A stretch of DNA of 64,000 bases from Belliella pelovolcani (GTDB lineage Bacteria; Bacteroidota; Bacteroidia; Cytophagales; Cyclobacteriaceae), in NCBI RefSeq assembly GCF_900156785.1, contig NZ_FTOP01000013.1:52541-116540 (forward strand). The letters run 5' to 3'. The position numbers were made by a program, and so were the translations under genes. Below the pieces are notes generated by a model. The model had not been told where the DNA came from and searched no databases. It was given only the letters and a program-made list of their open reading frames with translations. Positions 35,706-43,524 of this stretch are shown here, piece after piece (position 1 is the first letter of the stretch; every line of letters starts with the position of its first letter).

Positions 35706-36578
35706 TTGAATATAGAATTAAGACACCTCGAATACTTCCGTGCCGTCGCCGAAGAACTGAACTTTGGGCGTGCTGCTGAGCGATTATTTATCTCCCAACC
35801 GGGTCTCAGCCGTCAGATCAAGCAGATGGAGGAGATATTGGAAGTACAACTCTTTGAACGAACCAAGAGGAAAGTCGAACTCACAGCTGCTGGTCAGTTC
35901 CTCAAAGCAGAGGTAGACTATATCTTCAATCACCTGAAACTCACCAAAACCCAAATCAAGGAAATTGCTGCTGGGAATATTGGGGAGTTAAGGGTTGGAT
36001 TCTTAGGCTCAGCGGCACATACGGTAATCCCTGAACTTCTCGTCAAAATCTCCCAAACTTATCCCGGAATCCAGACTTCTTTGGAAGAACTCAGCAATGC
36101 GATGCAGATCGAAATGTTGGAGAAGGATAAGCTGGATTTGGGATTTGTACGATTGGCAAGGGTTCCAGAATCTTTGGAAATGAAAATGGTCCATCAGGAT
36201 ACTTTTTCGGTGGTTTTGCCAACAGAGCATCTTTTGTCTTCGGATGATTTTAAGCATATTGGGCAATTGAAGGATGAAAATTTTATCCTGTTTTCCCAGG
36301 ATTATTCCTCCATTTACTACGATAAAATCATGTCTATTTGCGAGGATAGGGGTTTTTCCCCACGCATCACCCATAAGTCTGTCCATGCCCTGACCATTTT
36401 CAAATTGGTGGAGGCAGGCTTGGGTGTGGCCATAGTGCCAACTTCTTTGAAGCAAGGTTATGATTTAAAGGTGAAGTTTATTGAACTGGACAAAATCAAA
36501 CAAAAAACGGAGTTGTATGCTGTTTGGAAAAAGGGGAATAGGAATGCGGCTTTGGGTAAGGTGTTGGGGTTGATATAA
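35706..36578 (+). CDS. LysR-type transcriptional regulator
   Basis: About 291 residues if started at the TTG at 35706, which gives the family N-terminus MNIELRHLEYFRAVAEEL. The HTH follows (NFGRAAERLFISQPGLSRQI), then the two-lobe effector-binding domain from about 90 to the end (LRVGFLGSAAHTVIPELL). There is no ATG in frame near the start; the only other candidate is a TTG at 35682 inside a repeat unit. It may control the divergent hut genes or an unlinked operon. The GC-richer 5' half differs from the AT-rich gaps around it. Confidence 0.88.
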   Translation: MNIELRHLEYFRAVAEELNFGRAAERLFISQPGLSRQIKQMEEILEVQLFERTKRKVELTAAGQFLKAEVDYIFNHLKLTKTQIKEIAAGNIGELRVGFLGSAAHTVIPELLVKISQTYPGIQTSLEELSNAMQIEMLEKDKLDLGFVRLARVPESLEMKMVHQDTFSVVLPTEHLLSSDDFKHIGQLKDENFILFSQDYSSIYYDKIMSICEDRGFSPRITHKSVHALTIFKLVEAGLGVAIVPTSLKQGYDLKVKFIELDKIKQKTELYAVWKKGNRNAALGKVLGLI

Positions 36579-36588
36579 ATGTGAAAAT

Positions 36589-36650
36589 GATATTGATAGA
36601 TATTTGCTCTACTTGTCGGTAGACAGGTTTGTGATATTGATGGATATTTG
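36589..36650. repeat. Direct repeat pair after the LysR gene
   Basis: GATATTGATAGATATTTG (36589-36606) and GATATTGATGGATATTTG (36633-36650) differ at one base. Between them ACTTGTCGGTAGACAGGTTT (36611-36630) resembles the palindromic ACCTGCC element seen at 32874 and 34701. A related sequence, on the other strand, is in the hutI-hutU gap around 31410-31440. Confidence 0.65.
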
Positions 36651-36736
36651 GGTTTTAATTAATTCGATTGTTTGATATATAAGGTTGCTGTTGTTAAATT
36701 AAATTATTAGGTTTAAAGCTCAAATAAACCAAAGAC

Positions 36737-37888
36737 ATGAAGAGATATCAGTTTGCCAGTTTTTTAACACTTCTACTTACCTGTTTTTCATGTAATGTCA
36801 ACTCACATAAAGAAGTGACTTATGAGTTGACCTCAGCTGGTGATATAAATCTAGCGATAGATGAAACCACCCCTGATTTTAGTATGGGTTTGCAGTATGT
36901 TGATTCTTCAGATGAATTAGTTTGGAACATCAATTGGACTACTAATTCGCTACAAATATATGATTTGGGCAAAGGAGAATTGATCAAGACTATTTCAATG
37001 GAAAAGGAAGGAGATGGAGGAGTAGGAGAGATCATGGCATTTCATGTTCACAATATGGATAGTATTTTTGTTTTTCCATTTAGAGGAGCTGGGTTCAGTT
37101 TGATAGATTCAAGTGGCAACTTAATCAACCGCTTCAAATATCCATTACCAGAGAATCATACTTTGGGCTTTGTTCATAATATCAGTTATGTCAGCCCTCC
37201 AGTTATCGTAGGAAATGAGATTTATTTTAAAACAAGACCTGGGATCGTAAATAACTACCGTGAGATGTCGTCAAAAATGTTGGCTGATTCACACCTTGCC
37301 TTCAGAATGAATTTGGATGATTTAAATCCTCAATTGGTTCCGCATCATTATCCCTCAGATTACTTAGCAAATGGCTTCAAACGATTTGAATTTAGCTCTG
37401 CTCAAGGAAGTGGGAAAATTGTCTATTCTTTTTTTGGAGATCATCAGCTCTATTGGGCAGCAGACTTTGATTCTCCACTTCAGCAAGTCTCAGCTAAAAG
37501 TAAATACTTGAAAGATCAATTACCCCTATTCCCAATTGATGGAGCGACCTTGGAATCCCAGAAATATAGCAATGCTTCTGCTAGGTATGACAACTTGCTT
37601 TATGATCCATATCGGGAAGTGTTTTACAGATTTGCTTACCCTGAGCTTGATGTCAATACAGAAGAGGAAGTCAGGGCGCTTCGAAACAACCCAGGGCCGT
37701 TTGTGGTGATGGTTTTTGATCAGAATCTCAAGCTTGTAAGTGAAAAGTATTTTGAAGGGGGGAGGTACTTACCTTTGAATGCTTTTGTTGGGAAAAAAGG
37801 GTTGTACATTTCCACTAATAATCCTGATAACCCAGAAAATCAGGAGGATTTGATGGGATTTGAGATTTTTGTGTTAGAAGAAATCTAA
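36737..37888 (+). CDS. DUF4221 family lipoprotein
   Basis: A 383-residue protein with a lipoprotein signal (MKRYQFASFLTLLLTCFSC, lipidated Cys19 or Cys16). The rest resembles the DUF4221 family, a beta-propeller-like group abundant in Cyclobacteriaceae: VWNINWTTNSLQIYDLGKGELIKTI, GEIMAFHVHNMDSIFVF, a central FKTRPG and a late RYDNLLYDPYREVFYRF. The function is unknown. It stands alone, upstream of two toxin-antitoxin modules. Confidence 0.8.
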   Translation: MKRYQFASFLTLLLTCFSCNVNSHKEVTYELTSAGDINLAIDETTPDFSMGLQYVDSSDELVWNINWTTNSLQIYDLGKGELIKTISMEKEGDGGVGEIMAFHVHNMDSIFVFPFRGAGFSLIDSSGNLINRFKYPLPENHTLGFVHNISYVSPPVIVGNEIYFKTRPGIVNNYREMSSKMLADSHLAFRMNLDDLNPQLVPHHYPSDYLANGFKRFEFSSAQGSGKIVYSFFGDHQLYWAADFDSPLQQVSAKSKYLKDQLPLFPIDGATLESQKYSNASARYDNLLYDPYREVFYRFAYPELDVNTEEEVRALRNNPGPFVVMVFDQNLKLVSEKYFEGGRYLPLNAFVGKKGLYISTNNPDNPENQEDLMGFEIFVLEEI

Positions 37889-37926
37889 AACCATTGTTAT
37901 AACATGTTGTTACTTTTCTCATAAAT

Positions 37927-38220
37927 TTGGGTATAGAAACCAAAATTCGAAAGATAGGCAATAGCAGTGGGAATATTTTGCCTAAAGCATTGATTGACAA
38001 ATATGAGCTTGCTGAGGTGGTAATTGAAGATCATGGTGATGGCATTATGATCAGGCCAGCTTCTAAATCCATATTTCAGGTGAAAATGGAGGAAGCTCGA
38101 ATAAACAAAAAGTCCATTTATTCAGAAATGGAAAAAGAGGCTTCTGATCCTGAGACTAGATCATATTATGAGCAAGGAGTTGAGGGATGGGGTGATATTG
38201 ATACTGAAATCATTGAATGA
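37927..38220 (+). CDS. AbrB/MazE-type antitoxin
   Basis: A 97-residue protein starting with TTG at 37927, the only start that gives the family N-terminus (IETKIRKIGNSSGNILPK). The swapped-hairpin AbrB fold spans 1-50 (AEVVIEDHGDGIMIRP). The C-terminal tail is acidic and probably blocks the toxin. Its stop overlaps the toxin's ATG (ATGA). A TAAATTTG box at 37922-37929, which overlaps the start codon, resembles a -7 element, but I do not trust it as the promoter because transcription would then begin inside the gene. Confidence 0.85.
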   Translation: MGIETKIRKIGNSSGNILPKALIDKYELAEVVIEDHGDGIMIRPASKSIFQVKMEEARINKKSIYSEMEKEASDPETRSYYEQGVEGWGDIDTEIIE

Positions 38221-38555
38221 TGAAAAATGGAGAAGTGTGGCTGGTGAACTTTGAACTTCAAGTTGGTCAAGAAATAAAAAACACTAGGCCGGCAATCATT
38301 GTAAATGATAATTCCCTTGGGGTTTTGCCTTTGAAGACTGTTGTTCCGTTGACCGATGGGACTAAGGAACCAAAAAGTTGGATGGTTCTCCTAAAGCCTA
38401 ATCAATTCAATGGATTACCGAATACCTCTTTTGCAGATTGTTTTCAAGTAAAGAGTTTGTCTGAAAAAAGGTTTGTGAAGAAAATTGGAGTACTTACAGA
38501 ACTTGAATTAGCTGAAGTCAAGGTTTCTTTGGCGAAAGTGTTGGGCTTGATTTAG
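38217..38555 (+). CDS. MazF/PemK-type endoribonuclease toxin
   Basis: A 112-residue toxin of the CcdB/PemK fold: GEVWLVNFELQVGQEIKNTRPAIIV holds the conserved Arg-Pro pair, followed by VVPLT and a C-terminal helix ELAEVKVSLAKVLGL. The family cuts mRNA at short single-stranded sequences. It overlaps the antitoxin gene by 4 nt. The start may be the ATG at 38217 or the next at 38220. The module is intact by length. Confidence 0.88.
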   Translation: MMKNGEVWLVNFELQVGQEIKNTRPAIIVNDNSLGVLPLKTVVPLTDGTKEPKSWMVLLKPNQFNGLPNTSFADCFQVKSLSEKRFVKKIGVLTELELAEVKVSLAKVLGLI

Positions 38556-38619
38556 AGTTTTGCTTGTGAAGCTAAAATAGATGAAAAAGCAAAATATATA
38601 TCATCAAAAACTTGCCTCT

Positions 38620-38643
38620 ATACGATACACTATCGTATTTTTG
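38620..38643 (+). promoter_or_regulatory. vapBC promoter and operator
   Basis: A perfect inverted repeat ATACGATA-CAC-TATCGTAT (38620-38638) overlaps the -7 box TATTTTTG (38636-38643). A TTG at 38612-38614 is 21 bp upstream, at -33. The arrangement fits self-repression by the antitoxin-toxin complex. Confidence 0.68.
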
Positions 38644-38658
38644 TAAAAACTTAATTTT

Positions 38659-38865
38659 ATGAAAGTTACAGCTATAATTTCCAAGGAATTGATTGAAGAA
38701 GCCATGGAGCTTTCTAAAGCTGATACGATCACAGAGACATTGAAGGTGGCCTTAGTTTCTTACATCCGTTCTCAAAAGGTCAAGCAAATAGGAGCCGCTA
38801 TTGTGAGTGAGCCATTTGAGTTTAAATACTCTGCTCAGGAATTGAGAGATTTGAATCGCCGATGA
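38659..38865 (+). CDS. VapB-type antitoxin
   Basis: A 68-residue ribbon-helix-helix-like protein (MKVTAIISKELIEEAMELSKADTITETLKVAL) with a C-terminal toxin-binding tail (FEFKYSAQELRDLNRR). It resembles the DUF2191 VapB group. It overlaps the PIN toxin gene by 4 nt and lies directly after a palindromic operator, so autoregulation is expected. Confidence 0.85.
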   Translation: MKVTAIISKELIEEAMELSKADTITETLKVALVSYIRSQKVKQIGAAIVSEPFEFKYSAQELRDLNRR

Positions 38866-39248
38866 GAGGTGTCGTTTTTGATACCTCTATCTGGATTGAA
38901 TACCTGAGAGGTAATCCGGATGTTTTTTTGACATGTCAGGAACTGCTGGAAGATAATCGGGTGTTTGGGCTAGAGTTGATTTTCGCTGAATTATTACAAG
39001 GGGCCAAAGGCAATCGAGAGGTGGAGACCATTATACAATTGGCCAATCTTATTCCAAGTTTGGATGAGCCTTACCAAATTATTGAGTCAGGTTTACTGTC
39101 ACAAAAAGAAAACTTGGTGAATCAAGGGGTTGGTTTGATTGATGCCGTTATTTTTCATGCGGTAGCAAAAAATGAATTGAAGCTTTGGACTTTGGATAAA
39201 AAGCTTAGGAGGGTAGTGGGGTATGAACGTTTGTTCCAAATTGGATAG
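38862..39248 (+). CDS. VapC-type PIN-domain ribonuclease toxin
   Basis: A 128-residue PIN protein. Acidic residues of the active site: Asp7 in VFDTSIWIEYL, Glu in FAELLQG near 43, Asp in GLIDAVIFHAV near 98, and Asp in LWTLDKKL near 117. VapC toxins cut tRNA or rRNA. It is coupled to its antitoxin by a 4-nt overlap. Confidence 0.93.
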   Translation: MRGVVFDTSIWIEYLRGNPDVFLTCQELLEDNRVFGLELIFAELLQGAKGNREVETIIQLANLIPSLDEPYQIIESGLLSQKENLVNQGVGLIDAVIFHAVAKNELKLWTLDKKLRRVVGYERLFQIG

Positions 39249-39585
39249 TTTTCTTAATGAGATTAGGTTTAGGTTTCACGCAATGGGCGCAACGATTAAC
39301 GCAACGACCGCAAAGTTGAAGTGAGAGTAATTAGTTGAATCATCTCTTTCTTTTTTCCTTATCCAGATATTCCAAGGTATTTATTCTAATAATTATTTAC
39401 ATGCTCCCAGTATATCGGCGGAGGCTTATTTCTATTTTATATCGCGAAGCATATTTCAATTTCTAGATGGTCTTTCTTGTGTCTATTGTCTCACATCTAA
39501 TGTCTTTCAATCAATTGCCGTCCAAATGTCGGGTGAAATCCTCCCATTTTTCGGGCTATATTTGTAAGAATCCAACCAACTTGCC
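39249..39585. other. Gap of 337 bp with a CGCAACG-type repeat
   Basis: No gene is seen. At 39274-39315 there is a repeat-like stretch built from CACGCAATGGGCGCAACG, ATTAACGCAACGACCGCAAAG, a second short-repeat type different from the GCCACAAAG family. A TATATTTG box (39557-39564), 21 bp before the XRE gene, matches the Bacteroidota -7 element; no convincing -33 box was found. Confidence 0.6.
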
Positions 39586-40413
39586 ATGGTCAAACAAAAT
39601 ATTCACAACATGCAACAACCGCAACTAGGCCAGAAAATCCAAGCGTGGAGAAAGGCCAAAGGAATGACCCAAGAGGAATTGGTAGAAAAATGTAATATCA
39701 ACGTGCGAACCATACAGCGTATAGAAGCAGGTGAGGTGATGCCGAGGTCCTACACAGTAAAGGCTATTTTGGAGGTATTGGGTATTGATATGGAAGATTC
39801 ATTTTCTAAAGTCCCAAGTAGTGTAAATAGTCTATTCACTCCTCAATTGAAAAAAATATTTTTAACATCGGCAATTTTAGGTTCCATTTATTTTTTGATT
39901 TCATTTTTGGAATTTTATTGGGATAGCAACTTATTTTTCGGAACAACAACAGAGATTCCTTTCTATTATATTCCTTTGAAAATTGCGGTAGGAGTGACTC
40001 TTTCCATCTTTTTCTTAGGTTGGTTTAAGCTTGGAGAAACACTTGAATCTGGATGGATTCGGTGGGGATCTATTTTTTTAATCACGGTAAACATAAGTCT
40101 TATTACTTTGGATATTATCTTGCTGGGTCAAACTCTTATTGATTATAAATTATTTGGATTCGTTAAGGTATTGTTTTTGGGAATTTCTTTAATCCCGCTT
40201 TCAATAGGATTGATACATCAGCAAAGGCAGATGGGAGTTCTTTACCTTACAGCTGGTATTGTAGGTCTTTTGACAGCTTTTTGTTTTGTTTCTTTTATTT
40301 TTGCGACTGTCGGATTATTGTTCCTAACATTATTCGATCTAATGTTGATCTATTTATTATTTTCAAATTCTAGTCAAAAGGAACCTAGACGGATTGAAGG
40401 AGTATTGACTTAA
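39586..40413 (+). CDS. XRE-family HTH protein with C-terminal membrane domain
   Basis: A 275-residue protein: an XRE helix-turn-helix at about 12-65 (LGQKIQAWRKAKGMTQEELVEKCNINVRTIQRIEAGE), a linker, then six to seven hydrophobic segments from about 87 to 265. A membrane-tethered DNA-binding protein of this sort may sense the envelope. The start may be codon 1 or the Met at codon 9 (MQQPQLGQKI). It is monocistronic. I do not recognise a named family for the membrane part. Confidence 0.8.
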   Translation: MVKQNIHNMQQPQLGQKIQAWRKAKGMTQEELVEKCNINVRTIQRIEAGEVMPRSYTVKAILEVLGIDMEDSFSKVPSSVNSLFTPQLKKIFLTSAILGSIYFLISFLEFYWDSNLFFGTTTEIPFYYIPLKIAVGVTLSIFFLGWFKLGETLESGWIRWGSIFLITVNISLITLDIILLGQTLIDYKLFGFVKVLFLGISLIPLSIGLIHQQRQMGVLYLTAGIVGLLTAFCFVSFIFATVGLLFLTLFDLMLIYLLFSNSSQKEPRRIEGVLT

Positions 40414-40489
40414 ATTTTATAAATTTAAATCCAAATAAACCTATCTCTATTCATTTCTAGATTTAGGGTTAGGTTTTATATTTTTGACC

Positions 40490-41794
40490 ATGTCGCAGCA
40501 AACTTTAGCTTCCAAAGCATACGAACTTATTACTGACGAAGGAGAAGAACGGGCCTGTGAGGCTATTTCAGAAAGGGCATGTAAGGAAACTCCGGGGAAT
40601 TTTTTCAAAAATGTCTTCAGTGGAGCCCTCTCCAAATTTGCAGAGCAGTTGGTCAGTCCCGGGACTACTTTACCTTGGATCTTGTCTGCTTTGGGTGTGC
40701 CCAATGCTTTTACAGGAGCATTGGTACCCATCAAAGATGCCGGGTCCTTGCTGCCGCAGTTGTTTGTATCTGCTAAAATCAGAGCTTATGCCATCCGAAA
40801 GTGGTTTTGGGTGATTCCTGCATTGGTACAGGCTTTAGCTTTGGTCGCTATGGCTTTTGTGGTTTTGGGAACAGAGGGGAGTGCTGCAGGTGTTTTAATT
40901 TTAAGCCTTTTGTTGATTTTTAGCTTGGCCAGCGGTGTAGCCAGTATCAGTTTCAAAGATGTGGTAGGCAAGACCATTCCCAAAGGGAAAAGAGGACAAC
41001 TCTTGGCCATGAGATCGACTATAGGGGGGATTTTGACTTTGGTAGGAGGCGTATATATTCTACAGGATTTGGAGGGGGAACAGGATCAGAACCTTTTGTT
41101 TTGGTTGGTAATGGGAGGAGCAATACTTTGGATACTTTCAGCTTTGCTATTCTCACTGATTGCAGAAGAAAAGGGGGGCACAGAAGGAGGGAGGTCACCG
41201 GTGAATGAGATCAAAAATGCCTGGAAATATTGGAAGAAAGACAGCAACCTTCGCCGGTTTATTTTTACCAGGGGGCTACTGATGGCGATTCCTTTGGCAC
41301 AGCCCTTTTTCGTGGTCTTGGGTAAAGAGGAATTGGGAAGTGAAGTAAATAATCTGGGAATCATGGTAATCTCGGCAGGTATTGCCAATATCGTGAGCAG
41401 TCCATTTTGGGGCAGATTTGCAGATCAGTCCAGCCGCAAGCTGATGGTATGGGTTTCTGTCCTTGGAATGGTCAATATTTCGCTGATGGCCTTATTTCCT
41501 TTTTGGCCGGATAGTTTGCAAAACATTTACGTTTTTGCAGCCCTTTTCCTGATTCAGGTGATGGCCCATGGAGGTGCTCGGCTGAGTAGAAAGACCTACC
41601 TTGTGGATTTTGCTCCTGAAAAAGAAAGGCCCTTATATGTCTCTCTTTCCAATACTATGATCGGGATTTTCACCTTACTTGCTGCAGGCTTGGGGAGTTT
41701 GTCTTCCTTTTTCGGGGTGCAGGTAATGCTGTATGTCTTTGTTGGCTTGTTGATGATTGCTTTATGCTTGACATTCAGACTCAAAGAAGTCTAG
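40490..41794 (+). CDS. MFS transporter
   Basis: A 434-residue major facilitator with about twelve membrane segments, starting at the ATG at 40490 (MSQQTLASKAYELI). It has a cytoplasmic N-terminal extension of about 45 residues containing two acidic helices, unusual for the family. KTIPKGKRGQLLAMRSTIGG is the loop 2-3-like motif, and FWGRFADQSSRKLMVW the corresponding element of the second half. The substrate is unknown. It lies 148 bp before the beta-glucan locus on the same strand but has no visible link to it. Confidence 0.88.
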   Translation: MSQQTLASKAYELITDEGEERACEAISERACKETPGNFFKNVFSGALSKFAEQLVSPGTTLPWILSALGVPNAFTGALVPIKDAGSLLPQLFVSAKIRAYAIRKWFWVIPALVQALALVAMAFVVLGTEGSAAGVLILSLLLIFSLASGVASISFKDVVGKTIPKGKRGQLLAMRSTIGGILTLVGGVYILQDLEGEQDQNLLFWLVMGGAILWILSALLFSLIAEEKGGTEGGRSPVNEIKNAWKYWKKDSNLRRFIFTRGLLMAIPLAQPFFVVLGKEELGSEVNNLGIMVISAGIANIVSSPFWGRFADQSSRKLMVWVSVLGMVNISLMALFPFWPDSLQNIYVFAALFLIQVMAHGGARLSRKTYLVDFAPEKERPLYVSLSNTMIGIFTLLAAGLGSLSSFFGVQVMLYVFVGLLMIALCLTFRLKEV

Positions 41795-41942
41795 TTGAAT
41801 TCAATGTGAAATTTAATTTGACCATTGATGTATTTTTGATGTAGTCAATTTTTAGCCTTAGCGACAAGTAATGATTTGTTTTGGTTATGCTAATATCTTG
41901 GAATGAGTTTAGCAACATCAATTGAATTTAACCCATAATACA

Positions 41943-43505
41943 ATGACCAAAACACAAACTTACACCGTCAAGATTGCACTGATAGTAGCACTTGGCGGAT
42001 TTTTGATGGGCTTTGATGCTTCAGTGATTTCAGGAGTCGTCAAGTTTATAGAGCCTGAATTCAATTTAACCAAACTTCAACTTGGCTGGTCTGTAGCTTC
42101 ACTGACGCTGACTGCTACTTTGGCGATGATGGTGGCAGGACCTTTAAGTGATAAGTTCGGTAGGAGAAAGGTTTTGCAGTGGTCTGCGATTTTATTTGCA
42201 GTCAGTGCGATAGGTTCTGCACTTGCACCTACTTTTCTTTTGTTGGTCATAGCGCGAATGCTTGGCGGATTTGGCGTTGGGGCTTCTTTGATATTGGCTC
42301 CAATGTACATTGCTGAGATAGCCCCTGCCAATATGCGGGGAAGGTTGGTGTCATTCAATCAACTTAATATTGTTATTGGTATTTCTGCAGCGTTCTTTTC
42401 AAACTATTTGATCTTAAAATTTGCAGGTTCTGGAGCTGATTAGGCTTTAACTATAGGCTTGGACAAATGGAATTGGAGATGGATGTTAGGGATAGAATTT
42501 TTGCCTGCTTTACTCTACTTTGTTGGATTATATTTTGTCCCTAAAAGCCCACGTTGGTTGGTGATGAAGGGTCAGACAGATCAGGCGCTGTTTATCATGA
42601 AGCAATTTACAAATGTAGAAGATGCACAGAAGCAGATACATGATGCTGCACACAGTATTGAAGAAGAAAAAGACAAGGAAAAAGTTAAATTGACTGAATT
42701 TTTCAAACCCGCATATAGATGGGTTTTATTGATAGGTGTAGTGGTTGCAATTCTTCAACAAATCACGGGAATTAACTCCGTATTCTTCTATGCGCCGATG
42801 ATCTTCGAACAGTCAGGTATTGGTACCGATGCATCTTTTATTCAAGCAATTCTGGTTGGTTTGACAAATTTGGTATTTACTATTTTGGCAATTTTATTTA
42901 TTGATAAATTGGGCAGAAAACCTCTTCTGGTAGGTGGATTAGTAGGGATAGCCTTATGTATGAGTTTGCTGGCTTATGGATTTGGTTCTGCTACTTATCA
43001 ATTGACCGATGAAAGTATCATATCGTTGCCTGAGCAATTGGATACTTCTCGGCTAGAGAATATGATTGGAGTGGTTTTCGATAATGATGTGAAGTTCAAG
43101 CAAGCACTTAGGTCCTCTCTTGGTGAGGCAGATGCCTTGGTTTACGAATCCCAAGCTATTACGGCATCGATCTCAATGAACCCTATGATTATTTTGATAG
43201 GGATTTTGGGCTTTGTGGCTTCTTTTGCCATATCCATTGGTCCAGTGATGTGGGTCTTATTTTCGGAACTTTTCCCAATCAATATCAAAGGAGCTGCCAT
43301 CTCTTTTGTTGGTTTTATCAATTCTTTGGTAAGCTACTTGGTTCAGCAATTTTTCCCATGGCAATTAGATACTTTCGGAAGCAGTACAACTTTCTTGATC
43401 TATGGCTTATTTGCTGCGGTGGGAGTAGTGTTTGTAATTATGGTGGTGCCAGAGACAAAAAATAAGTCATTGGAAGAACTAGAAGGGATTTTAATTAAAA
43501 AGTAA
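41943..43505 (+). pseudogene. MFS sugar porter interrupted by an in-frame amber codon
   Basis: Two open segments in the same frame, 41943-42443 and 42444-43505, are split only by TAG at 42441-42443. Together they encode a sugar/H+ symporter of about 520 residues: GGFLMGFDASVISG, PLSDKFGRRKV (loop 2-3 motif), GFGVGASLILAPMYIAEIAP, then after the stop WNWRWMLGIEFLPALLYF, VPKSPRWLVMKG, LQQITGINSVFFYAP and a final PETKNKSLEELEG. All signature motifs of a functional porter are intact on both sides. In XylE-like homologues this loop carries a Trp, so TGG to TAG is the simplest change. It heads an operon with GH16 and phosphorylase-like genes, and would import glucose or oligosaccharides. Confidence 0.85.
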
Positions 43506-43524
43506 TATTTAAAACTCAAACCTT

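Noticed and set aside
37922..37929. TAAATTTG as the promoter of the MazE-like gene
   Set aside because: It overlaps the only credible start codon (TTG at 37927), so transcription would start inside the gene; no -33 box at the right distance.
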